64,000 nt of DNA, from positions 358,413 through 422,412 of the forward strand of contig MEOH01000026.1 in NCBI GenBank assembly GCA_001769535.1, in the 5' to 3' direction. This document shows, one piece after another, positions 56,109 through 63,912 of this stretch. Made by a program: the position numbers and the translations under genes. How positions within the stretch are numbered: position 1 is the first letter of the stretch; each line of letters opens with the position of its first letter. Below the pieces are notes generated by a model that did not search any database, was not told the DNA's origin, and saw nothing but the letters and a program-made list of their open reading frames with translations. The DNA is from Bacteroidetes bacterium GWF2_38_335. Lineage in GTDB: Bacteria; Bacteroidota; Bacteroidia; Bacteroidales; GWF2-38-335.

Positions 56109-57401
56109 ATGGGAAAGGTAATTACAAAAATCATAATCATCATTTTTGTACTGAGCACGCATCAGGTTTTTTCTCAATTTGACAATCCTGAAGGAAACGA
56201 CAAATTCAATTTGTTAACCAGAGGTCACTCGCTCATCGGAAGCAATTTCAATTCCTATTACTCATCAAATTCGGTTCATTATAAATTTCTGAGTTCCTTA
56301 ATGGGAAATAAGTATATTGATGACGAACTGAAAACTTCAGTTAAACTGAAGGATGACAATCGTTTTGGCTCAATCCAGGACCTCAATCTTTATTACATTA
56401 GTTATCCCGACAGTTTTCTCGGAACAAACCAGTACGGATTTAAGGTCAGCATGGGCTATCACAGCAACATGAATATGAAGTTTGGTGCTGATGCTTTTAA
56501 TCTTGCTTTCAGGGGCAATAGTTATTTTGCAGGAAAAAAAGCAGATTTAAGTGATTTAAACATCAATTATCTGGTATATCAGGATTTGCAATTTGGACTA
56601 TTTACCAGGCCATCTGATGACAATCCCCTCACCTATTATCTGGGTTTTTCATTGATCAAGGGCCAGACGTATTATTCAATTGCCACTGAAGAAGCATGGT
56701 TATTTACTGAAGAAACCGGCGAATATCTTGATTTAAGGCTCCAGGGCCTTTTCATGGCATCCGATTCAATAAAACCAGATTTACTTGAATTTGCAGGAAC
56801 CGGATTCGCCACCCATTTGTTTTTCAATTACGACAATATAGTCAGAAACTTCAGTGTTTCGCTGGCCGTGGATAATTTTGGATACATAAACTGGAACCAA
56901 AACAGTTTTCTTGTTGAAGAAGACACATCACTGCATTGGGAAGGAATAATCATCGATGATATTTTAAATATTGAAGACGGTCAGATAAACGGGTTTTCGG
57001 ATGACACCCTTCAGAAATTGCTAAAACAGGAAGAACACTCCGTAAATTTCAGAAAACAAATGCCCGAAAGAGTTCAATTAAGCTTTTTTAAGAGAACCTC
57101 GAAAATGAATTCTATAAAAGCCGGATTGATATATTTACATGATGTGAATTTAAAAATGCCCTTGTTCTACATCCGGGATTTCTATGACATTTTACGAGCT
57201 GAAAAAATTGGCCTTCAGCTAAATCTGGATGCAGGATATGGCGGCTACAGCGGATTTCAGACATCCATGGGAATGACATTTGCAACCGGCAGCAAGGAAA
57301 AAAATCTTCTCATTAATGCCAGTACAAACTTCCTTTCATTTTTGATACCCAAGCACACATTTTCTCAAAATATTTTTGTATGTTTATCCTATCGTTTTTA
57401 G
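56109..57401 (+). CDS. DUF5723-like outer-membrane protein
   Basis: 430 residues with a signal peptide (IIIIIFVLSTHQVFS). The pattern LLTRGHSLIGSNFNSYYSSNSVHYKFLSSLMGN ... FNLAFRGNSYFAGKKADLSDLNINYLVYQDLQFGLF fits DUF5723, an outer-membrane barrel family of Bacteroidota, as recalled. It starts 4 bp after the large lipoprotein, suggesting that the two form a pair in the outer membrane. Confidence 0.7.
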   Translation: MGKVITKIIIIIFVLSTHQVFSQFDNPEGNDKFNLLTRGHSLIGSNFNSYYSSNSVHYKFLSSLMGNKYIDDELKTSVKLKDDNRFGSIQDLNLYYISYPDSFLGTNQYGFKVSMGYHSNMNMKFGADAFNLAFRGNSYFAGKKADLSDLNINYLVYQDLQFGLFTRPSDDNPLTYYLGFSLIKGQTYYSIATEEAWLFTEETGEYLDLRLQGLFMASDSIKPDLLEFAGTGFATHLFFNYDNIVRNFSVSLAVDNFGYINWNQNSFLVEEDTSLHWEGIIIDDILNIEDGQINGFSDDTLQKLLKQEEHSVNFRKQMPERVQLSFFKRTSKMNSIKAGLIYLHDVNLKMPLFYIRDFYDILRAEKIGLQLNLDAGYGGYSGFQTSMGMTFATGSKEKNLLINASTNFLSFLIPKHTFSQNIFVCLSYRF

Positions 57402-57425
57402 GTATAAATATTTAAAAATTGTTAA

Positions 57426-57677
57426 ATGAAAAAATTTATTGCACCCATCTCATTAGTATTGATTATTTTTGCAATAATATTGTCCTGTGACAAATTAGCC
57501 GAAGAAGATACTCCGGTTTGCAAAAGCTGCCACAGTATAATATATAAGGGTACAACCGATACAGTGGTATCGTACGAAGATACCCTCAGGTTGTGCGGAG
57601 GCGATGTAATAACATGGGAAAACATGTCAGACATCACAACCGACTCAACCACAGAGAAACATTATTGTATTGACTAA
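57426..57677 (+). CDS. small Cys-containing lipoprotein
   Basis: 83 residues with a lipobox (IILSCDK). Mature part: VCKSCHSIIYKGTTDTVVSYEDTLRLCGGDVITWEN, with two Cys in a CxxCH arrangement and a third and fourth Cys later. The CKSCH is unlikely to bind heme: there is only one site and no cytochrome-like surroundings, so it more likely forms disulfides. Part of the envelope cluster. Confidence 0.55.
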   Translation: MKKFIAPISLVLIIFAIILSCDKLAEEDTPVCKSCHSIIYKGTTDTVVSYEDTLRLCGGDVITWENMSDITTDSTTEKHYCID

Positions 57678-57694
57678 CTTAATACTATTTGAAA

Positions 57695-58411
57695 ATGAGT
57701 ACATTAGTTGAAAAACATGGCGAATTAAGAGAAAGCGGCGCCATTAAAATGAATAACCGCACGAATAAAAGGACATCCAACCGTTCAGGCGGATGTTTGG
57801 GATTTACCATGTTCATTGTTCCGATTGCCATTATTGTGCTATTTATAGGTATATATTTATGGAGATCTTACAATGGAATTATTGAACGTGAGGAAGCTGT
57901 CAAGAAAACCTGGGCAGATGTTGAAACCGAATATAAAAGAAGAGCCGATCTTATTCCAAATTTAATTCAGGTAGTAAAAGGGTATGCTGATTTTGAAAAA
58001 AGCACACTCATCGGAGTACAGGAAGCAAGATCAAAAGCAACCAGCATTCAGGTAAATGCCGACAATCTTGATGATGCAACCATTGAAAAGTTTCAGGAAG
58101 CACAGGGTCAGTTATCATCTGCTTTATCAAGATTAATGGCCGTTGCTGAAAACTATCCTGATTTAAAAGCAAACAACAATTTTATGAGTTTGCAAAACAA
58201 GCTTTCACAAATTGAAGACGCTATTCTGGCACAGCATAAAATATTCAATGGTGTTGTTGAAGAATATAACGTTAACCTGAGAAAATTCCCAAAAAACATT
58301 GTGGCATCTATTTTCGGGTTTGAAGAAATCATGTCTTCTTTCGATATCAAAAAGCAAGGATACATCAAAGCAAAAGAAGGTCAGGATGAAGCTCCTGAAG
58401 TTCAGTTTTAA
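57695..58411 (+). CDS. lemA: LemA-family protein
   Basis: 238 residues from ATG 57695 (TTG 57689 is an alternative). One membrane helix (about residues 38-62), then the LemA domain: NGIIEREEAVKKTWADVETEYKRRADLIPNLIQVVKGYADFE and YPDLKANNNFMSLQNKLSQIEDAILAQHKIFNGVVEEYNVNLRKFP. LemA is a small membrane-anchored helical protein of unclear role. The N-terminal extension (MSTLVEKHGELRESGAIKMN) is not conserved in the family, so a start at 57749 (MNNRTNKR) is also possible. Confidence 0.92.
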   Translation: MSTLVEKHGELRESGAIKMNNRTNKRTSNRSGGCLGFTMFIVPIAIIVLFIGIYLWRSYNGIIEREEAVKKTWADVETEYKRRADLIPNLIQVVKGYADFEKSTLIGVQEARSKATSIQVNADNLDDATIEKFQEAQGQLSSALSRLMAVAENYPDLKANNNFMSLQNKLSQIEDAILAQHKIFNGVVEEYNVNLRKFPKNIVASIFGFEEIMSSFDIKKQGYIKAKEGQDEAPEVQF

Positions 58412-58466
58412 CAACCAAGGCAACTATTAATTAAATTTAACGTCTATTGAAAAAATTTAATTGAAA

Positions 58467-58655
58467 ATGAAAAGATACTTAATTTTTACACTCATTGCTG
58501 CTTTTACTTTTGGGTTTGTGGCAACATCATGCAAATCTAAAAATCAGTGTAAGCAGTTTAAAAAGAAACAGAATAAAAAAAGAAGACATTCTGAAATATT
58601 TCAGAAAAATGATGCCCGTTATGAGGATTTTATAGCTGTTAACACAAACCTATAA
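58467..58655 (+). CDS. very small basic lipoprotein
   Basis: 62 residues from ATG 58467 with a lipobox (VATSCKS). Mature 45 residues are rich in Lys, Arg, Gln (KQFKKKQNKKRRHSEIFQKND). It follows lemA by 55 bp on the same strand; function unknown. Confidence 0.5.
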   Translation: MKRYLIFTLIAAFTFGFVATSCKSKNQCKQFKKKQNKKRRHSEIFQKNDARYEDFIAVNTNL

Positions 58656-58833
58656 GAAAAAAAATACTGGCTTTTTAAAACAACCTTTTTAATATCAATT
58701 AATTAGGTTGTTTTTTTATGTCTTAAAAAAAAATGATTTTTTTTTATTTTTCACTTTTTTTTGAATTCAAATATTATATAAATTTATCCGCACAAAAAAA
58801 AGTATAAATTTAGTTCATTTGTTGATTCGGATT

Positions 58834-59304
58834 ATGAAACAGCAGCCCAAAAAAAGACTGATAGTAAGTTATAAGAATCTCTCTCCGGAACTGATTGAGG
58901 AGATAAGTAAGAAATATCCTGAAGGATTCTCTGATCATCTGATAAAGATCAATAAAAACGACAGGGAGTTTTTTTACGCCATAGCGCTTGAAACAAAAGA
59001 CACAAGCTACCTGATAAAGGTAGATGTCGAAGTTGATGTGCTGCAGGATGAAGAAGCCATGGAAGATATTGAGATCACTCCTGTAAAAGCTGATGATCCT
59101 GAGTTTGATGACGATGAAGAGGATGAAGATGAGGAGAAAGACGATAAAGATGAATTTGACGATGATGATGACGACGAAGACGATGATGGTGACGACGACA
59201 TCGATGACGATGACCTTGATGATGACGATGAAGATGAGGAAGAAGAAGTTAAAAAACCAGCTAATAAAAAGAAACCAACCACTAAAAATAAAAAAAGCCG
59301 GTAA
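58834..59304 (+). CDS. acidic-tail protein
   Basis: 156 residues from ATG 58834 (KQQPKKRLIVSYKNLSPELIEEISKKYPEGFSDHLIKI). The first 70 residues form a compact domain; about residues 85-140 are almost pure Asp/Glu, followed by a Lys-rich end (KKPANKKKPTTKNKKSR). Such acid/basic tails bind histone-like proteins or basic partners. No family name is supported. The terminator at 59293-59320 overlaps its stop codon. Confidence 0.6.
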   Translation: MKQQPKKRLIVSYKNLSPELIEEISKKYPEGFSDHLIKINKNDREFFYAIALETKDTSYLIKVDVEVDVLQDEEAMEDIEITPVKADDPEFDDDEEDEDEEKDDKDEFDDDDDDEDDDGDDDIDDDDLDDDDEDEEEEVKKPANKKKPTTKNKKSR

Positions 59305-59320
59305 AAACCGGCTTTTTTTT
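59293..59320. terminator. bidirectional terminator overlapping the stop codon
   Basis: AGCCGGT (59296-59302) pairs with ACCGGCT (59307-59313), with A and T runs on the flanks. The TAA of the acidic-tail gene (59302-59304) is inside the hairpin; the opposite gene stops at 59319. Confidence 0.85.
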
Positions 59321-59726
59321 ATGTTCTTAAATAATTTGCCCGGGCTTCATCTGCCTGCTCTTTCCTGATTAATCCAATAATCAGCAATTCCGCCGAAGCA
59401 TAATTGGATGCCCATGGAATATTTTGCATGTTACAGACATGAATAAGACCTTCGATGTCCTTGTGATAAGTTTGTTTAACTTCCGGATCAACAAGAAAAA
59501 TTACAATGTCCACTTCCTTATTTTTTATCATCTCCGTAATTTCCACATAACCACCCGAACGGCCCATACTCATATGTTTTACCTTAATTCCGTGGGTTTC
59601 CAGAAATTCAGCCGTTTTACCTGTTGCCAGCAGATTAACACCTTCAATCCACTTTTCCCGTTCCTTAAGAAATTCAGCAAGTTCTGCTTTTTTCTTATCA
59701 TGCGCGATAACTGCAATGTTTTTCAT
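59319..59726 (-). CDS. methylglyoxal-synthase-like protein, catalytic Asp missing
   Basis: 135 residues. The fold is clear: IAVIAHDKKK (Asp10 and Lys13), LLATGKTAEFL (phosphate site, Thr35, Gly36, Thr38), IVIFLVDPEVKQTYHKD (Asp80, His88, Asp90), IPWASNYASAELLI. In methylglyoxal synthase the signature SGPxGGDQQ carries the catalytic Asp (Asp71 in E. coli). Here it reads MGRSGGYVEI, with Tyr60 in its place and the whole motif altered. Methylglyoxal synthase turns dihydroxyacetone phosphate into methylglyoxal and phosphate; this protein probably binds a phosphate ligand but cannot be assumed to do so. The TAAATTTG box (59768-59761) is a likely -7. Confidence 0.8.
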   Translation of the reverse strand: MKNIAVIAHDKKKAELAEFLKEREKWIEGVNLLATGKTAEFLETHGIKVKHMSMGRSGGYVEITEMIKNKEVDIVIFLVDPEVKQTYHKDIEGLIHVCNMQNIPWASNYASAELLIIGLIRKEQADEARANYLRT

Positions 59727-59884
59727 ATCTTAATCTTTTCCTTAAATGTATGTATTCCTACAAATTTAACTCATAAATTTATTAAAGTCTAATTTCACAT
59801 TCATTTTTTTATGAACGGTTAAAAAAATACATACATAGAAAACAGGATAGAAATCAATCTGTATTTTTATATCCCTGACAGAAC

Positions 59885-60313
59885 TTAAGAGATATTAATA
59901 ACTTCCACTTCAAAAATCAAATCTTTTCCTGCAAGCGGATGATTATAATCTATACTGACAGTTGTGCTGGTAACAGCGCTGATAATTACAACCTGCTTCT
60001 CACCTTCCGGTCCCTCAGCCACCAGTTGCATTCCCACTTCCGGAACAATTTCCTGTGGCAGCATGGCTCTTTCAACAGTATGGATCATTTCGCTCATTGA
60101 CTTTCCATATGCCTCATCACAAGGTATGTTTATGGTTTTCTTTTCATTTAGTGCCATGCCAATGACTCCCTTTTCAAAACCGGGGATCAATGAACCCTCA
60201 CCAATTGTAAATTCCAGCGGTTCTCTGCCTTCTGAACTGTCAAAAACTTCTCCGTTTGCCAGTTTTCCTGTGTAATGAACCTGTACGGTATCATTTAATT
60301 TTACTTTACTCAT
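59885..60313 (-). CDS. SlyD-like FKBP-type peptidyl-prolyl isomerase
   Basis: 142 residues: FKBP strands VQVHYTGKLANGEVFDSSEGREPLEFTIGEGSLIPGFEKGVIGM and C-terminal HPLAGKDLIFEVEVINI, with an inserted-in-flap (IF) chaperone domain (residues about 70-120). This is the SlyD arrangement. The His/Cys-rich metal-binding C-terminal tail of SlyD is absent. It assists folding by prolyl isomerisation. The promoter at 60412-60442 gives a leader of about 90-100 nt. Confidence 0.92.
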   Translation of the reverse strand: MSKVKLNDTVQVHYTGKLANGEVFDSSEGREPLEFTIGEGSLIPGFEKGVIGMALNEKKTINIPCDEAYGKSMSEMIHTVERAMLPQEIVPEVGMQLVAEGPEGEKQVVIISAVTSTTVSIDYNHPLAGKDLIFEVEVINIS

Positions 60314-60411
60314 TTTGTTTGAAATAATGGTTAATAATTCTTTAAACAGTAAGAGATTAAAGAATTTACCGGATGTAGGGAAGGTTAGTTCGATAATCTG
60401 ATTCCGCGCGG

Positions 60412-60442
60412 CAAATGTAGGAATAAATTATTTTCTTCCAAA
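60412..60442 (-). promoter_or_regulatory. promoter of the SlyD-like gene
   Basis: On the minus strand TTTG (60442-60439), a 19-bp spacer, TACATTTG (60419-60412): an exact consensus match. The ATG at 60313 lies about 99 bp further. Confidence 0.7.
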
Positions 60443-60520
60443 CCGAAAAAAAATATGTACCTAATACAATAACAAGATTGGTTTTTGTGGTCTTGATGAA
60501 ATTTTGGATTTTCGGTCGAT

Positions 60521-60624
60521 GGACTTTCGACTTTATGAACTTTCGACTTTATGGACTTTCGACTTTATGGACTTTCGACTTTATGGACTTTCGACTTTAT
60601 GGACTTTCGACTTTATGGACTTTA
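60521..60624. repeat. 16-bp tandem array, six copies
   Basis: Unit GGACTTTCGACTTTAT repeats six times from 60521 to 60616 (second copy has GAACTTTC), with a partial seventh (GGACTTTA). Copies 3-6 are identical, which suggests recent expansion. There is no ORF through it. Confidence 0.9.
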
Positions 60625-60853
60625 TAATCTTACCCGAAAAACTCAACTGATTTATAATCAACACCTGAACGAACTATCATCTTTTTCAAAGTAACATTTT
60701 AGCAACTTTTTTGGTCAAATGACTTGTAATGGCTTGGAAATGTTTTGTTGCTACTTTTTTGTTATTTCTATATTCGCTTCTACCATTGTTACTCATTACT
60801 TGCGTAAAGATAATAGTAATTCACATTTTGAAAAAAAATTAGCTGATTTTTTT

Positions 60854-61582
60854 TTACAAATTGAATTTTTCTTTTCTAAGCTTTAACAATTTAATAGTAA
60901 ACAATATCATCCAGGTCATTAATAAAAGTCCTCCGGGCATTGCAAAAGCAGTTGCCATTGTTTCAACACCTGGGACAAAATTTACTAAAATCACATATAC
61001 CATAATCAGAACGCTTCCAATAATCCCGATCCATGCATTTATTCTGCTGAATACTCTACCTTGAAGCATTACAATTGACATAAGTAACCCTGCTATGTTA
61101 GGGATAAAAAAACCTATAAATATTCCAGAACTGCCATGCGCTCCTTTGGCAAGCATTGACTCACCTGCCGCTGCATAAAAAGCTTTCTGAGATTCAATTG
61201 AAGTTGCAAAATATTTATTACTTAATTCATACATTGGCAATGCAACATTATTTGAAACCATAATTACACTTCCAAAAAGAAAAACAATCAAGGCCATTAA
61301 ACTAAAAATAAAATTCACATTTCTATGTGCAATAAAAAGTGCAATGTATGCAGGTATCAAAATCATTTGTGTTATTACATTCAACAGATCAAGATTATAC
61401 AATCCCAAAAACTTGTTTTCATTAAATTGTTCAAATCTCCCAATTGCTGTTTGTGGCAAATCGGCTAAATTGCCACCGGTTATATTACCTATAACAATAT
61501 CGATGATTATTCCAATTAGGACAATAATTGTTGAGATAGCCCCAATCATATAAATACTTTTGATTTGTTTTTCGTTTTCCAT
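60854..61582 (-). CDS. DUF4386-like membrane protein
   Basis: 242 residues with about six membrane helices. The spacing and conserved pattern (MIGAISTIIVLIGIIIDI; FLGLYNLDLLNVITQMILIPAYIALF; NVALPMYELSNKYFATSIESQKAFYAAAGESMLA) fit the DUF4386 family, by recall. The function is unknown. The upstream box TAATTTTG (61701-61694, minus strand) is a possible -7. Confidence 0.65.
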   Translation of the reverse strand: MENEKQIKSIYMIGAISTIIVLIGIIIDIVIGNITGGNLADLPQTAIGRFEQFNENKFLGLYNLDLLNVITQMILIPAYIALFIAHRNVNFIFSLMALIVFLFGSVIMVSNNVALPMYELSNKYFATSIESQKAFYAAAGESMLAKGAHGSSGIFIGFFIPNIAGLLMSIVMLQGRVFSRINAWIGIIGSVLIMVYVILVNFVPGVETMATAFAMPGGLLLMTWMILFTIKLLKLRKEKFNL

Positions 61583-62186
61583 AAAAGTGCAAATTGGTTT
61601 TAATTCATTAATGCAGCATTATACGTCATTTCATGCTTTTTGTTTGATTATAAAATAGTATCAATGGTTTTATTTATTTATGTGACTGATCCACAAAATT
61701 AAGCAAATAAAACAAATCAGTTTTTCACCTCCCAATCCGCATATTTCCCAAAATGTTTTTGCACCAATCTCCTTTTTAAAATTCCAGTTCATGCGACTTA
61801 ATTAGTTTCCGGTATGTATCTGCAAAGGTGGAAAGCCGAAATGCCATCCACAACAGAAGATAAATGGATATTCCTAAGTGTCCCGTTCGGGTGCTTTTTG
61901 ATTCTATTTCATCGATTTTCTATTTGTTTTACCCTTCTGGACACCAAGGACTATCCCTGTTGATGGCCGGCATTCATCGGCTTTCCTTTTACCAGCAGAA
62001 CATACTCGATAAACTAATTAAGATGCAATATGGAAAATTTTAAAAAACATAAAGTTATGTGCAAAAAACAAGAAATAAGCAGATTGGAAGGAAATGAACT
62101 CCTCTCAAAATCTTTTATCTGCATATATGCGGAATGTTCGCAACAGACAAAAAATCAAATAATTATTAACAAATAAATTTTATATC
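61583..62186. other. gene-free region, probable left edge of the mobile segment
   Basis: About 600 bp without a convincing gene. A 47-codon minus-strand open frame (about 61776-61920, KIDEIESKSTRT ... ADTYRKLIKSHELEF) lacks an ATG and may be a fossil fragment. Otherwise nothing was recognised. Confidence 0.4.
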
Positions 62187-62669
62187 ATGGAAACTTTAGT
62201 GAAAAAAACCTCCCGATTGCTATCGGGAGGAAAAGGAAACAAATCAGATTTGACTTCCAAAGTAGCAACAAACGGTCATTCGTTTGAAACAAAAACTAAC
62301 GGTCATTCAACCGAAAAAGCCCCTGAGATAACTCAGGAAGTTCAAACCGCAGCCGAAAAGGTTGAAACTCCGGCAGAAATTGCCTCTGTCCCGGTTCCTG
62401 CCCTTGTTCTTTCCATCGAGCAGAAAATCGAAAAGGTTGAAAACCTTAAAACCCTTATCGACAAAAGGGAAAAACTGGAAGCAAGCCGGAAGAAACTGGG
62501 CGCTTTTGTTGTTGGCACTAACAACTTTAACGAAAACATCGTGCTGACCGACGAGAACGGCAACACATTTAAAACTTCCAACTCAGAAGTTTTTACCCGT
62601 GTTGTTTCGGTTATCAATCAGACACTGGTAGAAAAAATCAGCGAAATCGAAAAGCAAATCGAATTCTAA
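62187..62669 (+). CDS. conserved hypothetical protein of the mobile segment
   Basis: 160 residues. The first 75 are low-complexity and Thr/Glu/Lys-rich; the last 85 form a helical domain (LSIEQKIEKVENLKTLIDKREKLEASRKKLGAFVVGTNNFNENIVLTDENGNTFKTSNSEVF). No family is assigned. A perfect 9-bp hairpin (62209-62230) lies within codons 8-15. It is followed by a terminator and the antirestriction pair. Confidence 0.65.
   Translation: METLVKKTSRLLSGGKGNKSDLTSKVATNGHSFETKTNGHSTEKAPEITQEVQTAAEKVETPAEIASVPVPALVLSIEQKIEKVENLKTLIDKREKLEASRKKLGAFVVGTNNFNENIVLTDENGNTFKTSNSEVFTRVVSVINQTLVEKISEIEKQIEF
62209..62230. repeat. 22-bp palindrome inside a coding region
   Basis: CCTCCCGAT (62209-62217) and ATCGGGAGG (62222-62230) around TGCT: a perfect stem of 9 bp inside the first codons of the preceding gene. 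The same hairpin core is common in Bacteroidota intergenic DNA, as recalled. Confidence 0.6.
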
Positions 62670-62670
62670 T

Positions 62671-62697
62671 AAAAAGCGGGGAAACCCGCTTTTTAAC
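62671..62697 (+). terminator. intrinsic terminator
   Basis: AAAAGCGGG (62672-62680), loop GAAA, CCCGCTTTT (62685-62693): perfect stem with GNRA-like loop, directly after the stop at 62669. Confidence 0.85.
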
Positions 62698-62707
62698 CCT
62701 TTTTGTT

Positions 62708-62854
62708 ATGGATGATAACCACAACATACAAAAACCGGTTCAGAACCAAGAAACTGAACAGGAGCAGTTAAAACGGCTCTGTGAGAAATTTCCGAACCTT
62801 GAAATATTGATTGACAAATTTGACCTTGAATTAATTAAAATTGAAAAATCATGA
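62708..62854 (+). CDS. small protein upstream of ardC-like gene
   Basis: 48 residues (MDDNHNIQKPVQNQETEQEQ ... CEKFPNLEILIDKFDLELIKIEKS). The stop TGA at 62852-62854 overlaps the ATG of the next gene at 62851 by 4 bp (ATGA), so translation is probably coupled. Codon usage is like that of the neighbours. Unknown function. Confidence 0.6.
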   Translation: MDDNHNIQKPVQNQETEQEQLKRLCEKFPNLEILIDKFDLELIKIEKS

Positions 62855-63795
62855 ACACACAAGCAATTTATGAACGTATCACCGGCATTATCATTGAAAT
62901 GCTGGAGAGCCACAAAAACAATAATTACTCCGAATCCTGGATAAATTTATCAGGTGGTTCGACTTTTGCAAAAAACGCAGTATCAAACCATGTTTACAGT
63001 GGAATAAACCAACTTCTTTTGAGTTATCTCAAACGAAAGTACAATTATGCCCATAACTCATGGATGACCTTTAAACAACTCTCAGAACTCGGCGGACGCA
63101 TCCAAAAAGGAAGCAAAGCTTCAATGGTTGTTTTTAAATCTGTTCTTTATATCGACAAAAAGACTGAAAAAAACATTACCCCGATTATTGAGGGGCTAAT
63201 TGCAAAAGGTCAAAGCACCGACCACATAGACTTTAAAAAAGTCGGTTATCTAAAAAACTACACTGTTTTTTCAGTATCACAAATTGACGGACTGCCTGAG
63301 CAGTTTTACAAACTTGCAGACCTTGAACAAATGACCGGATTTGAACGTGATGAATATTCAGAGCATATTATTGAAAGCACAGGGGCAAATATCTGTTATG
63401 CTCCGCAGAATGAAGCATTTTATAAAATTGATGAAGATAAAATCTATATGCCCGACCGCAGACAGTTTGATTCAACCGAAAAATTTCTTAATGTGATCTG
63501 GCATGAAATGACCCATTGGAGTGGACACACTTCAAGGTTAAACAGGCCAATAGCTAATAAATTTTTATCTAAGGAATATGCTATGGAAGAATTAATTGGC
63601 GAAATTGGATCGGCTTTTCTTTGCGCCTATCTCGGTTATGAAAACCGAATTACAAACAATGTTGCATATATTGACAGTTGGTTGTCTGTATTGAAAAACG
63701 ACAAACAGTTTGTTGTACAGGCATCATCACAGGCACAGAAAGCCGCTGATTATATCCTCGAATTCTCACACGTTACAGAAGACGCACCGTTTTAA
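62851..63795 (+). CDS. ArdC-like antirestriction protein with zincin domain
   Basis: 314 residues. N-terminal ArdC/DUF1738-like ssDNA-binding region (MNTQAIYERITGIIIEMLESHKNNN ... WMTFKQLSELGGRIQKGSKASMVVFKS) and a C-terminal zincin metallopeptidase domain with HEMTHWSGHTSRLNR (HExxH) and downstream Glu (MEELIGEIGSAFL). ArdC proteins accompany conjugative and integrative elements and protect incoming DNA from restriction. The protein looks complete. A hairpin terminator at 63783-63809 overlaps its stop. Confidence 0.9.
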   Translation: MNTQAIYERITGIIIEMLESHKNNNYSESWINLSGGSTFAKNAVSNHVYSGINQLLLSYLKRKYNYAHNSWMTFKQLSELGGRIQKGSKASMVVFKSVLYIDKKTEKNITPIIEGLIAKGQSTDHIDFKKVGYLKNYTVFSVSQIDGLPEQFYKLADLEQMTGFERDEYSEHIIESTGANICYAPQNEAFYKIDEDKIYMPDRRQFDSTEKFLNVIWHEMTHWSGHTSRLNRPIANKFLSKEYAMEELIGEIGSAFLCAYLGYENRITNNVAYIDSWLSVLKNDKQFVVQASSQAQKAADYILEFSHVTEDAPF

Positions 63796-63809
63796 ACGGC
63801 TGCGTTTTT
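63783..63809 (+). terminator. terminator overlapping the ardC-like stop codon
   Basis: GCACCGTTT pairs with AAACGGCTGC (one bulged C), then TTTTT; the TAA at 63793-63795 is within the stem-loop. Confidence 0.7.
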
Positions 63810-63832
63810 CTGTTTGTTTTACGGGAAGAAAT

Positions 63833-63881
63833 TCAAACCACTGTCTTTGACAGGAGGTTTGATGCTGACTGTTCGTCAGCA
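63833..63881. repeat. two adjacent hairpins near the intron insertion point
   Basis: 63833-63862: TCAAACC (tail) with GGTTTGA, inner stem CTGTC-TTT-GACAG. 63863-63881: TGCTGAC-TGTTC-GTCAGCA, perfect 7-bp stem. They lie on the 3' exon side of the group II intron end at 63913. Role unknown. Confidence 0.5.
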
Positions 63882-63912
63882 CCGTATTGCACCCGAACCT
63901 TACAACCCCGCA

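Larger units (their letters stand above)
60314..60853. other. gene-free region with promoter and tandem repeats
   Basis: 540 bp without a supported gene. It includes the SlyD promoter, the 16-bp tandem array (60521-60624) and, from about 60700 to 60760, two related T-rich blocks (AGCAACTTTTTTGGTC, TTGCTACTTTTTTG). Confidence 0.6.

Noticed and set aside
57426..57677. CKSCH as a c-type heme-binding site
   Set aside because: Only one CxxCH in a small lipoprotein with two more Cys and no cytochrome context; disulfides are more likely.
59007..59282. minus-strand poly-Ser ORF opposite the Asp/Glu tail
   Set aside because: It is the antisense shadow of the acidic tail codons.
61776..61920. minus-strand open frame of about 47 codons (ends ADTYRKLIKSHELEF)
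   Set aside because: No ATG or promoter; perhaps a fossil of a mobile-element gene, but unsupported.
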